From: Dehalococcoidia bacterium
Lineage (GTDB): Bacteria; Chloroflexota; Dehalococcoidia; Tepidiformales; Tepidiformaceae
NCBI GenBank assembly: GCA_022826585.1
Contig: JAJDUR010000079.1
Location: 1 to 54,189 of the forward strand
Length of the DNA stretch: 54,189 bases
Reading direction: 5' to 3'
Part shown: positions 16,666 to 25,122 of the stretch, piece after piece
How positions within the stretch are numbered: the first letter of the stretch is position 1
How the letters are laid out: the number at the start of each line of letters is the position of its first letter
Program-made: the position numbers and the translations under genes
The notes under the pieces: generated by a model
The model's database searches: none
Seen by the model: only the letters and a program-made list of their open reading frames with translations
What the model was told of the DNA's origin: nothing

Positions 16666-18009
16666 ATGCCACGCAGGATGCGCAATCACTCCCTCTTGAC
16701 CTGGCTCTATCCAGGAATGCACATCAAGCGATGGCTGTTCCTCCTCGTCGTCGGTCTCACGCTCCTCAGCCTTGGCGCCGCTTACCTGTTCCGCGAGGCC
16801 TACCTCGCCTACGACTTCCCCGGCGTCGCCCACTACCTCACGCTCCAGATGATTCCCCGCTGGGCGCGCGGCGTGATCTTCGTGTCCGTCGCCATCGGGA
16901 GCGTCGGCATCGCCTTCTGGAAGCTGAACCAGTCGCTCCTCTACGCCGTCGTCCGGCCCGGGGCCCAGAACGGCAGCATGGCCGAATCGCTCTACACGAA
17001 GCGCGTCCTCAGCCGCGGACCCCGGATCGTCGCCATCGGCGGCGGCACGGGCCTCTCCGTCCTCCTGCGCGGCCTCAAGGAATACACCAGCAACCTCACC
17101 GCCATCGTCACCGTTGCTGATGACGGCGGCTCATCCGGGCGCCTGCGCCAGGACTTCGGCGTGGTCGCTCCTGGCGACATCCGCCAGTGCGTCGCCGCCC
17201 TCGCCGAGGCCGAACCCCTCATGTCTCGCCTCTTCCAGTACCGCTTCCGCTCGGGCGACGGGCTCGAGGGGCACTCCTTCGGGAACCTCTTCATCGTCGC
17301 CATGGCCAACGTCACCGGGAACTTCGAGACGGCCATTCACGAGGCCGGCCGGGTCCTCAACGTGCGCGGCGCCATCCTCCCCTCCACCCGCGCCGACGTC
17401 ACGCTCTCCGCCCGCACCCACGACGACGAGATGGTCCACGGTGAGCACAACATCACCGAGCACGGCGCCCGCATCCGCGAACTCTTCCTCAATCCCACCG
17501 ATGCCGAAGCCCACCCCGACGCCGTCGCCGCCATCCTCGCTGCCGATCTCGTCGTCGTCGGCCCCGGCAGCCTCTACACCAGCGTGATGCCCAATCTGCT
17601 CGTCGAGGATCTGCGCAAGGCCCTGCTCTCCACCGGCGCGCAGCGCCTCTTCGTCTGCAACGTTGCCACGGAGAACGGCGAGACCGACGACTTCGGGGTT
17701 GCGGACCATATCGAGGCCATCGAGCGCCACACCGCCCCCGGCATCATCGAGACCGTCATCGCCAACGACAACCTCGGGGCGCTGCCCGAGGAGCTCCACT
17801 CCCGACCCGTCTCCCTGGCCCACCCCGACGCCCGCGTCTTCCAGCGCGTGCGCGTCGTCCAGGCCGACGTGGTCGCTGCGGAGAACCGCTACCGCCACGA
17901 CTTCCAGAAGCTCGCCGCTGCCATTATCGACGTGTACCATGGCCGGGAGAACGGCGTGCTCGAAGCCGAGCACCTGCCTCCCGAAGAGGCCGCTTTCGCT
18001 ACCCGCTAA
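16666..18009 (+). CDS. yvcK: Membrane-anchored YvcK/GlmR (CofD-like) regulator of cell-wall precursor supply
   Basis: 447 aa. Residues about 20-45 and 60-85 are two membrane helices; the CofD-like Rossmann domain follows from RIVAIGGGTGLSVLLRGLKEY. Other family motifs are VADDGGSSGRLRQDFGVVAPGDIRQCV, GNLFIVAMANVTG and VVVGPGSLYTSVMPNLLV. In Bacillus, YvcK/GlmR binds UDP-GlcNAc and directs carbon to peptidoglycan precursors; it is soluble there, whereas this one is tethered to the membrane. The open frame extends upstream to 16459, but that stretch is low-complexity antisense-like sequence. The start is ATG 16666. The stop overlaps the secG start (TAATG). Confidence 0.87.
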   Translation: MPRRMRNHSLLTWLYPGMHIKRWLFLLVVGLTLLSLGAAYLFREAYLAYDFPGVAHYLTLQMIPRWARGVIFVSVAIGSVGIAFWKLNQSLLYAVVRPGAQNGSMAESLYTKRVLSRGPRIVAIGGGTGLSVLLRGLKEYTSNLTAIVTVADDGGSSGRLRQDFGVVAPGDIRQCVAALAEAEPLMSRLFQYRFRSGDGLEGHSFGNLFIVAMANVTGNFETAIHEAGRVLNVRGAILPSTRADVTLSARTHDDEMVHGEHNITEHGARIRELFLNPTDAEAHPDAVAAILAADLVVVGPGSLYTSVMPNLLVEDLRKALLSTGAQRLFVCNVATENGETDDFGVADHIEAIERHTAPGIIETVIANDNLGALPEELHSRPVSLAHPDARVFQRVRVVQADVVAAENRYRHDFQKLAAAIIDVYHGRENGVLEAEHLPPEEAAFATR

Positions 18010-18227
18010 TGCTGAACGCCATCCAGATCATCGTTTCCGCGCTGCTCATTGTTGCGGTCCTGCTGCAGGTCAAGGGCTCGGGCTTTGGCGCCGCCCTTGG
18101 CGGTCTCTCCGGGGGCTCCGTCTACCGCACGAAGCGCGGCCTCGAGAAGACCCTCTTCCAGGCGACGATCATTCTCGTCATCGTGTTCCTCTTCGTGTCC
18201 TTCCTGAGCGTCCAGTTCCAGCGCTAA
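18009..18227 (+). CDS. secG: Preprotein translocase subunit SecG
   Basis: 72 aa, normal SecG size, with two membrane helices (about 3-22 and 50-68) joined by the conserved glycine-rich cytoplasmic loop GSGFGAALGGLSGGSVYRTKRGLEK. SecG assists SecYE-dependent export. Its ATG overlaps the yvcK stop as TAATG, so the two genes are translationally coupled. Confidence 0.93.
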   Translation: MLNAIQIIVSALLIVAVLLQVKGSGFGAALGGLSGGSVYRTKRGLEKTLFQATIILVIVFLFVSFLSVQFQR

Positions 18228-18241
18228 CCCCGTTCCGGCGC

Positions 18242-18247
18242 TAACCT
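18242..18247 (+). promoter_or_regulatory. -10 box TAACCT, 6 nt before binding-protein start
   Basis: TAACCT, six bases, ATG 18254, no Shine-Dalgarno. It would separate the downstream four-gene unit from yvcK-secG. Confidence 0.45.
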
Positions 18248-18253
18248 CTTGGC

Positions 18254-19924
18254 ATGCTTCGCGCTGTTGCGACCTCGCGCCGCATGCTCCTTGCTGGGGC
18301 CGCTCTGGCCGCGGGCGCCGTCGTGGCCGCGGTTCTCGCCGTCGTCCTCACGCGTCCCGAGAGCGCTCCGCCACAGGTCCTGTCCACTCCCACCCCCACT
18401 CCCTCGCAGCAGACGGTCTACGCCGAGGGTGTCGTCGGCGCGTGGCAGCGCATCAATCCCCTCTTCGCCGCCGACAACGCCGCCGACCAGGACCTCGCCC
18501 GGCTCGTATTCGCCGGGCTCCTGCGCGTGGGCGAGGACGGCCGCCTGCTGCCCGACCTCGCCCCCCTGCCCGAGGTCGGCGAGGACGGCCGCACCTACAC
18601 CTTCCGCCTCCACCGCGACCTCCGCTGGCACGACGGCGCCCCCGTGCGCTCCCTCGATGTCGCCTTCACCATCGACCTCATCCGCGCCCCCGACTTCCAG
18701 GGCGATCCTCGCCTCCGCGAGGCCTGGTCGGGCGTCGACGTACGCACGCCCGACCTGCGCACCATCATCATCCGCCTCCCCGCGCCCAACGCCGGTTTCC
18801 TCGCCCGTTTCGCCACCGTCGGCATCCTTCCGGAGCACCTGCTCCAGGGACTCGACGGCGCCGCTCTCTTCGATGCGCCCTTCAACGCCCGCCCCGTCGG
18901 CGCCGGGCCCTACCGCCTCGACTCCGTCACGTCGCTCGAGGCGACCCTGAGCGCCAATCCCCGCTACCACCTTGGCCGGCCCCACATCGACGTCATCGTC
19001 GTGCGCTTCCTGCCCGACTTCGCCGCTGCCCGGCATGCGCTCGAGCAGGGCGAAATCGATGGCATCTTCCTGCGCCAGGATCTCAGCCAGGCGCAGCTCG
19101 ACTCCCTCGATGCCATCGAGGGAGTCGTCCACGAGGACCTGCAGCGGGCCGTCTCCCTCGTGCTCTACCTCAACAACGGCCAGGCCGCCTACTTCCGCGA
19201 TCCCCGGGTGCGCACCGCTATCTCCCTCGCGCTCGACCGTCAGACGCTCGTGGAGAGCGCCCTCCTCGGCCTGGGGACGGCCTCGTCCTCGGCCATCGCC
19301 CCCGGCACCTGGGCCTACGATGCCTCTCTCGACAGCCCTCCCAGCGACACTGAGCTGGCCATCGATCTGCTCGAGCAGGCGGGCTGGTACCGCAGCCCCA
19401 CCAAGGGCGTGCTTGTCCGCCAGGGCTCCGAGTTCCGTCTCACCATCCGCACCGACAACGACCCCCAGCACCTCGCCCTTGCCCGCGAGATCGCCCGCCA
19501 GCTCGAACCGATCGGCATCCGCGCCACCGTCGCGAGCACCAGCTTCACCGTCCTCCACCGCGACTTCCTCGCCCCCCGTACCTACGACGCCGCTCTCGCG
19601 GGCTGGGACCAGGGCCCCGATCCCGACCCCTACCTCGCCTGGCACAGCTCGCAGATCGTGCATCCGGGCTCGAACGTCGCCAACTACGGCAGCATCGTGA
19701 TCGATGCCCTCCTCGAGCGCGGGCGCACCACCTCCGACGTGCTCATTCGCCTGGATGCCTACCAGCAGATCCAGGAACTCTGGAGCCGGGAGGCGCCCAG
19801 CGTCATCCTTGCCTACCCGCTTATCCGCTACGTCCGCTCCACCACGGTCACGGCGCCTCCCTTCGGCGTGCTCTTCAACCCCGCCGATCGTTTCCTGAAC
19901 GTGCATCTCTGGCGGATCGGGTAA
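18254..19924 (+). CDS. Family-5 extracellular solute-binding protein (orphan)
   Basis: 556 aa peptide-type binding protein. The N-terminus MLRAVATSRRMLLAGAALAAG contains a twin-arginine followed by a long hydrophobic segment; there is no lipobox cysteine, so it is either exported or anchored by that helix. The family-5 core is visible: NPLFAADNAADQDLARLVFAGLLR, the YTFRLHRDLRWHDGAPVRSLDV motif, the GAGPYRLDSV segment and LALDRQTLVESALLG. No permease or ATPase is nearby. Instead it begins a tightly packed unit with a SAM hydrolase, fmt and rlmN; its stop overlaps the next start (TAATG). The ligand is unknown. Confidence 0.85.
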   Translation: MLRAVATSRRMLLAGAALAAGAVVAAVLAVVLTRPESAPPQVLSTPTPTPSQQTVYAEGVVGAWQRINPLFAADNAADQDLARLVFAGLLRVGEDGRLLPDLAPLPEVGEDGRTYTFRLHRDLRWHDGAPVRSLDVAFTIDLIRAPDFQGDPRLREAWSGVDVRTPDLRTIIIRLPAPNAGFLARFATVGILPEHLLQGLDGAALFDAPFNARPVGAGPYRLDSVTSLEATLSANPRYHLGRPHIDVIVVRFLPDFAAARHALEQGEIDGIFLRQDLSQAQLDSLDAIEGVVHEDLQRAVSLVLYLNNGQAAYFRDPRVRTAISLALDRQTLVESALLGLGTASSSAIAPGTWAYDASLDSPPSDTELAIDLLEQAGWYRSPTKGVLVRQGSEFRLTIRTDNDPQHLALAREIARQLEPIGIRATVASTSFTVLHRDFLAPRTYDAALAGWDQGPDPDPYLAWHSSQIVHPGSNVANYGSIVIDALLERGRTTSDVLIRLDAYQQIQELWSREAPSVILAYPLIRYVRSTTVTAPPFGVLFNPADRFLNVHLWRIG

Positions 19925-20754
19925 TGGCCCTCCCCGTCGTCCTGCTGACCGACTTCGGTACCCGCGACACCTACGTGGGCCAGGTGAAGGCTGTCCTGAG
20001 CGCCCGTGCCCCCGGGGCGCCGCTCATCGACCTCACCCACGAGGTCTCCCCCTATGCCATCGACGAGGGCGCCTGGCTGCTCGAGACCGCCCTCCCCTTC
20101 CTCCCCGCCCCGGCCGTGGTGCTCGCGGTCGTCGACCCGGGTGTCGGGAGCGAGCGCCTCCCCGTCGCCGTCCGCGCCCCCGCCTCCTCCGGCACCGGCG
20201 CCGTGCGGTATTTCGTCGGCCCCGACAACGCCCTTCTCTCCCCCGCCGTTTCCTCTGACCACCGCCCCGCCCGTCCTGGTCCCTCCCCCGTGCCGGAGGG
20301 CCTCGCCGTCCGCGCCATCGAGAACCCCGCGGCCCGTCTCGAGACCGTAAGCGCCACCTTTCACGGACGCGACCTCTTCGCCCCCGTCGCCGCTTACCTT
20401 GCCGGGGGCGGCGACTACGAGTCCCTTGGCCCGCCCCGCGAAGAGCTCACCCTGCTCCCGCCCTTTGGCGGCATCGCCGAGGGAGAAGCCATCCGGGGGA
20501 CCGTCGTCCACGTCGACCGCTACGGCAACCTCGTCACCACCATCCGCAAGGAGCAGTTGCCCGACGCGTTCTACCTCGACATAAATGGCTGCCGCATCGC
20601 GCGGACCGTCCGCACCTTCAGCGATGCGCCCCGCGGCCAACTTGCGTGCCACGTCGACTCCAGCGGCTTTCTCGCCATCGCCGAGCGCGAGGGCAATGCC
20701 GCCCTGCGTACCGGCGCCGCCCGTGGCGACGCCGTCCTCCTGACGCCCTCATGA
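19924..20754 (+). CDS. S-adenosyl-L-methionine hydrolase (DUF62/SAM hydroxide adenosyltransferase)
   Basis: 276 aa. Members split SAM with water into adenosine and methionine; chlorinases and fluorinases are relatives. Visible family motifs: LLTDFGTRDTYVGQVKAVL with the nucleoside-binding Asp, IDLTHEVSPYAIDEGAWLL, VLAVVDPGVGSERLPVAV, YFVGPDNALLSP, TFHGRDLFAPVAAYL and VDRYGNLVTTI. The D-R/H pair expected of hydrolases, rather than the halogenase loop, fits what is seen. ATG 19924 overlaps the stop of the binding-protein gene, and its own stop overlaps the fmt start (ATGA). Confidence 0.9.
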   Translation: MALPVVLLTDFGTRDTYVGQVKAVLSARAPGAPLIDLTHEVSPYAIDEGAWLLETALPFLPAPAVVLAVVDPGVGSERLPVAVRAPASSGTGAVRYFVGPDNALLSPAVSSDHRPARPGPSPVPEGLAVRAIENPAARLETVSATFHGRDLFAPVAAYLAGGGDYESLGPPREELTLLPPFGGIAEGEAIRGTVVHVDRYGNLVTTIRKEQLPDAFYLDINGCRIARTVRTFSDAPRGQLACHVDSSGFLAIAEREGNAALRTGAARGDAVLLTPS

Positions 20755-21698
20755 AGCCCTCCGAAGTGCGCACCATCTTCATGGGCTCCCCCGAGTTCGC
20801 CCTCCCCAGCCTCCGCGCGCTGGTCGAGGCGGGCTACGACATCCGACTCGCCGTCACCCAGCCCGACCGGCGCGCCGGTCGCGGAGGCCGCATGCGCGCG
20901 CCTGCCGCGAAGGCCGAGGCCGAGCGCCTCGGTATCCCCGTCTTCCAGCCCGCTTCCCTCCGCGATCCCGGGGCCGTTGCCGAGCTCGCGGCCGTCGAGC
21001 CCGACCTGGTCGTCGTTGCCGCCTACGGACGGATCCTGCCCCCCGCCGCGCTCGACCTCCCCCGCCATCCCATCGTGAACGTCCATCCCTCGCTCTTGCC
21101 CCGCTGGCGCGGCCCCTCCCCCGTCGCCGCCGCCATCCTCGCCGGCGACGACACGACCGGCGTCTCCATCATGGAGCTCGTTCCCGAGATGGATGCGGGG
21201 CCCGTCCTCGCAGCCCGGCCCTTCCCCATCGGCCCCACCGATACCACCGCCTCCCTGGAGGCTCGCCTTGCCGGCGAGGGTGCGGAACTGCTGGTGGAGA
21301 CCCTGCCCGCCTGGCTCGATGGCCACCTCCGCCCCGTTCCCCAGGACGACGCCCTCGTCACCACCTGTCCCCTGCTGGCGAAGGCCCACGGCCACCTCCG
21401 CGCCGACATGACCGCCGTCGAGGCCGAGCGCGCCGTCCGCGCCTTCGACCCCTGGCCGGGCGCCTTCGTCACCTACAACGGCGATCGCCTCGGCATATGG
21501 GGCGCCCACGTAGCGGATGCCGGCGACGAGCTCGTCCCCGGCGTCCTCACCTCCCACGCCGGGAAGCCCGCCGTGGCCTTCCGCGAGGGCGTGCTCGTCC
21601 TCGACGAGGTCCAGCGCAGCGGCTCCCGTCGCGTGATGGGTGAGGCCTTCCTGAACGGGGAGCGCGGCAGCCTCGCCGCCGCGGCCGTGCTCGCATGA
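20751..21698 (+). CDS. fmt: Methionyl-tRNA formyltransferase
   Basis: 315 aa, normal length. It formylates initiator Met-tRNA using 10-formyltetrahydrofolate. Motifs: TIFMGSPEFALPSLRAL, VTQPDRRAGRG, AAYGRILPPAALDLPRHPIVNVHPSLLPRWRGPSPV-type catalytic core (Asn, His and Asp residues present; DTTGVSIMELVPEMDAGPVLA carries the Asp), and a C-terminal OB-like domain with FDPWPGAFVTYNG. ATG 20751 overlaps the preceding stop as ATGA. Upstream in-frame sequence to 20646 lies within the SAM hydrolase gene and was not used. rlmN follows with another ATGA overlap. A formyltransferase next to leaderless-type genes is of note because leaderless initiation depends on fMet-tRNA. Confidence 0.95.
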   Translation: MKPSEVRTIFMGSPEFALPSLRALVEAGYDIRLAVTQPDRRAGRGGRMRAPAAKAEAERLGIPVFQPASLRDPGAVAELAAVEPDLVVVAAYGRILPPAALDLPRHPIVNVHPSLLPRWRGPSPVAAAILAGDDTTGVSIMELVPEMDAGPVLAARPFPIGPTDTTASLEARLAGEGAELLVETLPAWLDGHLRPVPQDDALVTTCPLLAKAHGHLRADMTAVEAERAVRAFDPWPGAFVTYNGDRLGIWGAHVADAGDELVPGVLTSHAGKPAVAFREGVLVLDEVQRSGSRRVMGEAFLNGERGSLAAAAVLA

Positions 21699-22783
21699 CC
21701 AGCCTCCTCCGCCTCCTGCCGGACGAGCTCGAGGAGGCGCTCTCCGCTCTCGGGGCGCCCCGCTACCGCGCCGACCAGGTCCTTCAGGCCCTCTACCGCC
21801 GTGGCCTCGACTCGCTCGACGCCATCACCCAGCTCCCCGCCGCCCTCCGCGAGGCGATGGGCGAAGCCGGCCTGACCCTCGAGACCCCCGCCGTCCTCCG
21901 CGAGGTCGCCAGCGACGACGGCGAGACCACCAAGGCACTCCTCGCGCTCCCCGGCGGCTCCACCGTCGAGACCGTCCTGATGCAGTACCCCCGCTCCGGT
22001 CGCGGCCCGCGCTCGACCGTGTGCGTCTCCACCCAGGCCGGATGCGCCATGGGTTGCGTCTTCTGCGCCACCGGCCAGATGGGCTTCGAGCGCAACATCC
22101 CCGCCGAGGACATCATCGCCCAGGTGCTCCACTTCCAGCGCCTTCTCGCCCCGCGCGGCGAGCATGTCACCAACGTTGTCTTCATGGGCATGGGCGAGCC
22201 CCTCGCCAACTACGACGAAACCCTCCGCGCCGTCCGCCTCCTCACCGATGCCCGCGCCTTCGACCTTGCCCAGCGCGCCATCACGGTCTCCACGGTGGGA
22301 ATCCCGCGAGCCATCGATCGCCTCGCCGCCGAGAACCTCCAGGTCGGCCTCGCCATCTCCCTGCACGCGCCCGACGACGCTCTCCGGCGGCGGCTCGTCC
22401 CCACCGCCCGCCCCAACTCCGTCCGCGAGCTGCTCGACGCCGGGAAGCGCTACTTCCGCGCGACGGGCCGCCGCGTCTCCCTCGAATACGCCCTCATCGA
22501 CGGCGTCAACGACGCCCCTGAGCAGGCGCACGCCCTCGCCAGGCTCCTCCGCGGCGCCGGCATGCACGTCAACCTGATCCCCCTCAACCCCACCGCCGGC
22601 CCCTTTGCCGCCCCCTCGCGCCGGGGCGTGCGCGAGTTTCGACGCATCCTCACCGAGGCGGGCGTGAATGCCACCGTCCGTATCGAGAAGGGCTCCGAGA
22701 TGGCCGCCGCCTGCGGCCAGCTCCGGACGGACGTCGAGGCGGCTACCGGAAGAGGCTCCGCAGCATCCCCCGGCCAAGGCTGA
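21695..22783 (+). CDS. rlmN: Dual-specificity 23S rRNA/tRNA adenine-C2 methyltransferase RlmN
   Basis: 362 aa radical SAM enzyme methylating A2503 of 23S rRNA and A37 of some tRNAs. The radical SAM cluster is Cys117-x3-Cys121-x2-Cys124 (GCAMGCVFCATG). The N-terminal RlmN domain (APRYRADQVLQALYRRG) and the motif VVFMGMGEPLANYDETL are present. The conserved C-terminal cysteine (EMAAACGQLR) that takes part in methyl transfer is also present. It starts with ATGA overlap on fmt. Its 3' end overlaps a gene on the opposite strand by 41 bp. Confidence 0.95.
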   Translation: MTSLLRLLPDELEEALSALGAPRYRADQVLQALYRRGLDSLDAITQLPAALREAMGEAGLTLETPAVLREVASDDGETTKALLALPGGSTVETVLMQYPRSGRGPRSTVCVSTQAGCAMGCVFCATGQMGFERNIPAEDIIAQVLHFQRLLAPRGEHVTNVVFMGMGEPLANYDETLRAVRLLTDARAFDLAQRAITVSTVGIPRAIDRLAAENLQVGLAISLHAPDDALRRRLVPTARPNSVRELLDAGKRYFRATGRRVSLEYALIDGVNDAPEQAHALARLLRGAGMHVNLIPLNPTAGPFAAPSRRGVREFRRILTEAGVNATVRIEKGSEMAAACGQLRTDVEAATGRGSAASPGQG

Positions 22784-23129
22784 GCGCGAAGCTCCCCACC
22801 GCCAGACCCAGCCCCACCGCGAACGCCGTCCGCAGGTCGAACCACGTGTGCACCTCGCCCCGCACCACCGGCGCCGCCAGCACCCCCACGTACGTCCCGT
22901 CCATGGCCGTCGACTTCGTCACGACCACCGCCGCCGCGCTGTCCCGCAGCGTCGCCCGCTCGGCTCTCATGGCCGCCACGGCGCTCTGCTCCATGCTCAC
23001 CGCCCCCGCCTCCATCTGCGCGACCGCTCCCTGCTCCACCGAGACCTCCTCCGCCTGCACCGCCTGCGCGTAGTCACGCCGGATGCCGGCGAACCGCGCC
23101 CTCGCGCCCCTCGGGTCGAACTCGGCCAC
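22743..23129 (-). CDS. Small tail-anchored protein with 15-residue repeats
   Basis: 128 aa. After a charged N-terminal 30 residues come four 15-residue units beginning VSVEQGAVAQM, VSMEQSAVAAM, ATLRDSAAAVV and TAMDGTYVGVL. They have alternating hydrophobics and a small-residue turn, as in a short beta-solenoid. A hydrophobic helix at about 102-122 and an arginine-rich end (GRGMLRSLFR) suggest C-terminal membrane anchoring. I do not recognise a named family. GTG 23129 has GGAGG 6 nt upstream and TAGCGT at 23150-23155 as a possible -10 box. The gene overlaps the 3' end of rlmN. Confidence 0.65.
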   Translation of the reverse strand: MAEFDPRGARARFAGIRRDYAQAVQAEEVSVEQGAVAQMEAGAVSMEQSAVAAMRAERATLRDSAAAVVVTKSTAMDGTYVGVLAAPVVRGEVHTWFDLRTAFAVGLGLAVGSFALSLGRGMLRSLFR

Positions 23130-23176
23130 CTCGTTCCTCCAGCGCGCGTACGCTAGACCCCGGCCCGAGAAAGGGC

Positions 23177-23182
23177 AATGCT
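23177..23182 (+). promoter_or_regulatory. Weak -10 box AATGCT, 6 nt before queA start
   Basis: AATGCT with the same 6-nt gap to GTG 23189 as at other leaderless candidates. It is weaker because the first T is missing; no Shine-Dalgarno was seen. Confidence 0.3.
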
Positions 23183-23188
23183 CCCCGC

Positions 23189-24202
23189 GTGCGAACCTCG
23201 GACTTCGACTACGAGCTGCCTCCGGACCTGATCGCGCAGCAGCCCATCGAGCCCCGCGACGCCGCTCGCCTCCTCCTCGTAAGCCGCGCGACCGGAGCCC
23301 TCGCCCACCACCACGTGCGCGCCCTCCCCTCCCTTCTCCACCCCGGCGACCTCCTGGTCCTGAACGACACGCGCGTCATGGCCGCGCGCCTCCTCGGGGT
23401 TCGCAGCGATACGGGCGGGCGCGTCGAACTCCTGCTCCTGCGGGAACACGAGGACGGCGCCTGGTCTGCCATGGTTCGCCCCGGGCGCGCTGCCGTTCCC
23501 GGGCGCGAGTTCCGGCTCGACACCGGGGATGGCTCCCTCACCGCCACCGTCCGCGACCGCGAGGAGGAAATCGCAACCGTCACCTTCGACCGCCCCATCG
23601 ACCCGGCCTCGATCGGCGCCGTCCCCCTCCCGCCCTACATCCACGACTACGACGGCGACCCCGAGCGGTACCAGACCATCTACGCCCGCGAGGCGCGCAG
23701 CGCCGCCGCCCCCACCGCCGGCCTCCACTTCACCCCCGCGCTCTTCGATCGGTTGGACGCGGCCGGAATCAAGCGCGCCTTCCTCACGCTAGAGGTTGGC
23801 GCCGGCACCTTCCGCCCCGTCCGCACCGAGGATCCCGCCGCGCACGTGCTCCCTCCCGAGCGCTTCCGCCTCCCACCAGCCACCGCCGACGCTATCGCCG
23901 CCGCCCGCGCCGAGGGCCGGCGCGTTGTCGCCACCGGCACCACCGTCGTCCGCACCCTCGAGCACGCCCTTGTTGGTGGCAGCAACGCGCCGAAGGGCGA
24001 AACCGACCTCTACATCCGCCCCGGCTACACCTTCAGGGTGGTCGATGCGCTCCTCACGAACTTCCACCTGCCCCGCTCGACGCTCCTCATGCTCGTCTCC
24101 GCCTTTGCCGGCCACGAGCGTATCCGCGAGGCCTACGCCGAGGCCGTCCGCGAGCGCTACCGCTTCTACAGCTTCGGCGATGCGATGCTCATCCTGCCCT
24201 AG
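23189..24202 (+). CDS. queA: tRNA preQ1(34) S-adenosylmethionine ribosyltransferase-isomerase
   Basis: 337 aa. Transfers and isomerises the ribosyl moiety of SAM to preQ1 in tRNA, giving epoxyqueuosine. Family motifs run throughout: DFDYELPPDLIAQQPIEPRDAARLL, VLNDTRVMAARLLGVR, VRPGRAAVPG, IPLPPYI-type segment (VPLPPYIHDYDGDPERYQT), the SAM-binding AAPTAGLHFTP and GAGTFRPVRTE, then TNFHLPRSTLLMLVSAFAG. GTG 23189 is the only start before the first conserved block. Other queuosine genes are not in the window. It converges on mutY, sharing CTAG (24199-24202) for both stops. Confidence 0.95.
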   Translation: MRTSDFDYELPPDLIAQQPIEPRDAARLLLVSRATGALAHHHVRALPSLLHPGDLLVLNDTRVMAARLLGVRSDTGGRVELLLLREHEDGAWSAMVRPGRAAVPGREFRLDTGDGSLTATVRDREEEIATVTFDRPIDPASIGAVPLPPYIHDYDGDPERYQTIYAREARSAAAPTAGLHFTPALFDRLDAAGIKRAFLTLEVGAGTFRPVRTEDPAAHVLPPERFRLPPATADAIAAARAEGRRVVATGTTVVRTLEHALVGGSNAPKGETDLYIRPGYTFRVVDALLTNFHLPRSTLLMLVSAFAGHERIREAYAEAVRERYRFYSFGDAMLILP

Positions 24203-25122
24203 CCGTCCTCGGCCAGGCCCCAGCGCCCCTCCCGGGTGGTCACGATCCCGTCCCGCTCGAGGGCTGCGAGGTACTCCGCACATGCCGGTCGATGCTCCTC
24301 TGGCAGCCGCCCCGCGATCGCTTCCGCGTCGAGTGGTCCTGCCTGGGCCAGCATCGCGACGATCCGCCCCCGCGCGAACCGCGCCGTCGACTCGAATGGC
24401 GTGGCCTTCCCCTTTGGCACGGCTGGACCCGCCTCGGGCCGCCCCGCCGCCAGCCAGGCGCAGTCCCGCGCCAGCGGACACGCCCCGCAGTCCGGCGATG
24501 ACGCCCGGCACACCATCGCGCCCAGGTCCATGACCGCGAGCTGATGGTCCCGCGCTCCTCGTGCTGGCAGCCACGCCCCCGCCGCCTCCCGTACCTCCCG
24601 ACCATAGGGCGGGCGAGCCCTCCCCTGCCCCAGGAGTGCCCGCGCCACCACCCTCGCGACGTTCGTGTCCAGCGCCGCCGTCCGCCGCCCGCCCGCGAAG
24701 CACGCGACGGCGGCAGCCGTGTACGGCCCCACCCCCGGCAGCGACACGAGCTTTGCCTCATCCAGGGGGATGCGCCCGAACCGTTCCAGCGCCTCTCGCG
24801 CCGCCCGCTGCAGATTCACGGCCCGGCGGTTGTACCCCAGCCCCGACCACTCCCGGATGACCGCCGCCGCCGGCGCCTCCGCCAGGCTGGCTGCCGTCGG
24901 CCAGCGCCGGAGCCACGCCTCGTAGCGTGGGCGTACGCGCTCCACCTGCGTCTGCTGCAGCATGACTTCCGAGACCAGCACGGCGTAGGGGTCCCGCGTC
25001 AGCCGCCAGGGGAGGTCGTGCCGTCCGTTCGCGCGGTACCACCGGCCCAGCGCCCGTCGCAGCCGCGACAGCTCGCCGGGCGCCCTTCCCGCGCTAGTCG
25101 TCGTCCTCGATCTCCTCGCCAT
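24199..25122 (-). CDS. mutY: Adenine DNA glycosylase MutY, short form
   Basis: 307 aa. Removes adenine opposite 8-oxoguanine. The catalytic Glu is in SEVMLQQTQVERVRP; the HhH is SLPGVGPYTAAAV, followed by the catalytic Asp in LDTNVARVVAR. The 4Fe-4S ligands are Cys-x6-Cys-x2-Cys-x5-Cys (CRASSPDCGACPLARDC). The C-terminal NUDIX-like 8-oxoG recognition domain of E. coli MutY is missing; a winged-helix-like tail of about 55 residues is found instead, as in short actinobacterial forms. The frame is open up to 25308, but the first sensible start is ATG 25122, overlapping the previous gene by 29 bp. Confidence 0.88.
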   Translation of the reverse strand: MARRSRTTTSAGRAPGELSRLRRALGRWYRANGRHDLPWRLTRDPYAVLVSEVMLQQTQVERVRPRYEAWLRRWPTAASLAEAPAAAVIREWSGLGYNRRAVNLQRAAREALERFGRIPLDEAKLVSLPGVGPYTAAAVACFAGGRRTAALDTNVARVVARALLGQGRARPPYGREVREAAGAWLPARGARDHQLAVMDLGAMVCRASSPDCGACPLARDCAWLAAGRPEAGPAVPKGKATPFESTARFARGRIVAMLAQAGPLDAEAIAGRLPEEHRPACAEYLAALERDGIVTTREGRWGLAEDG

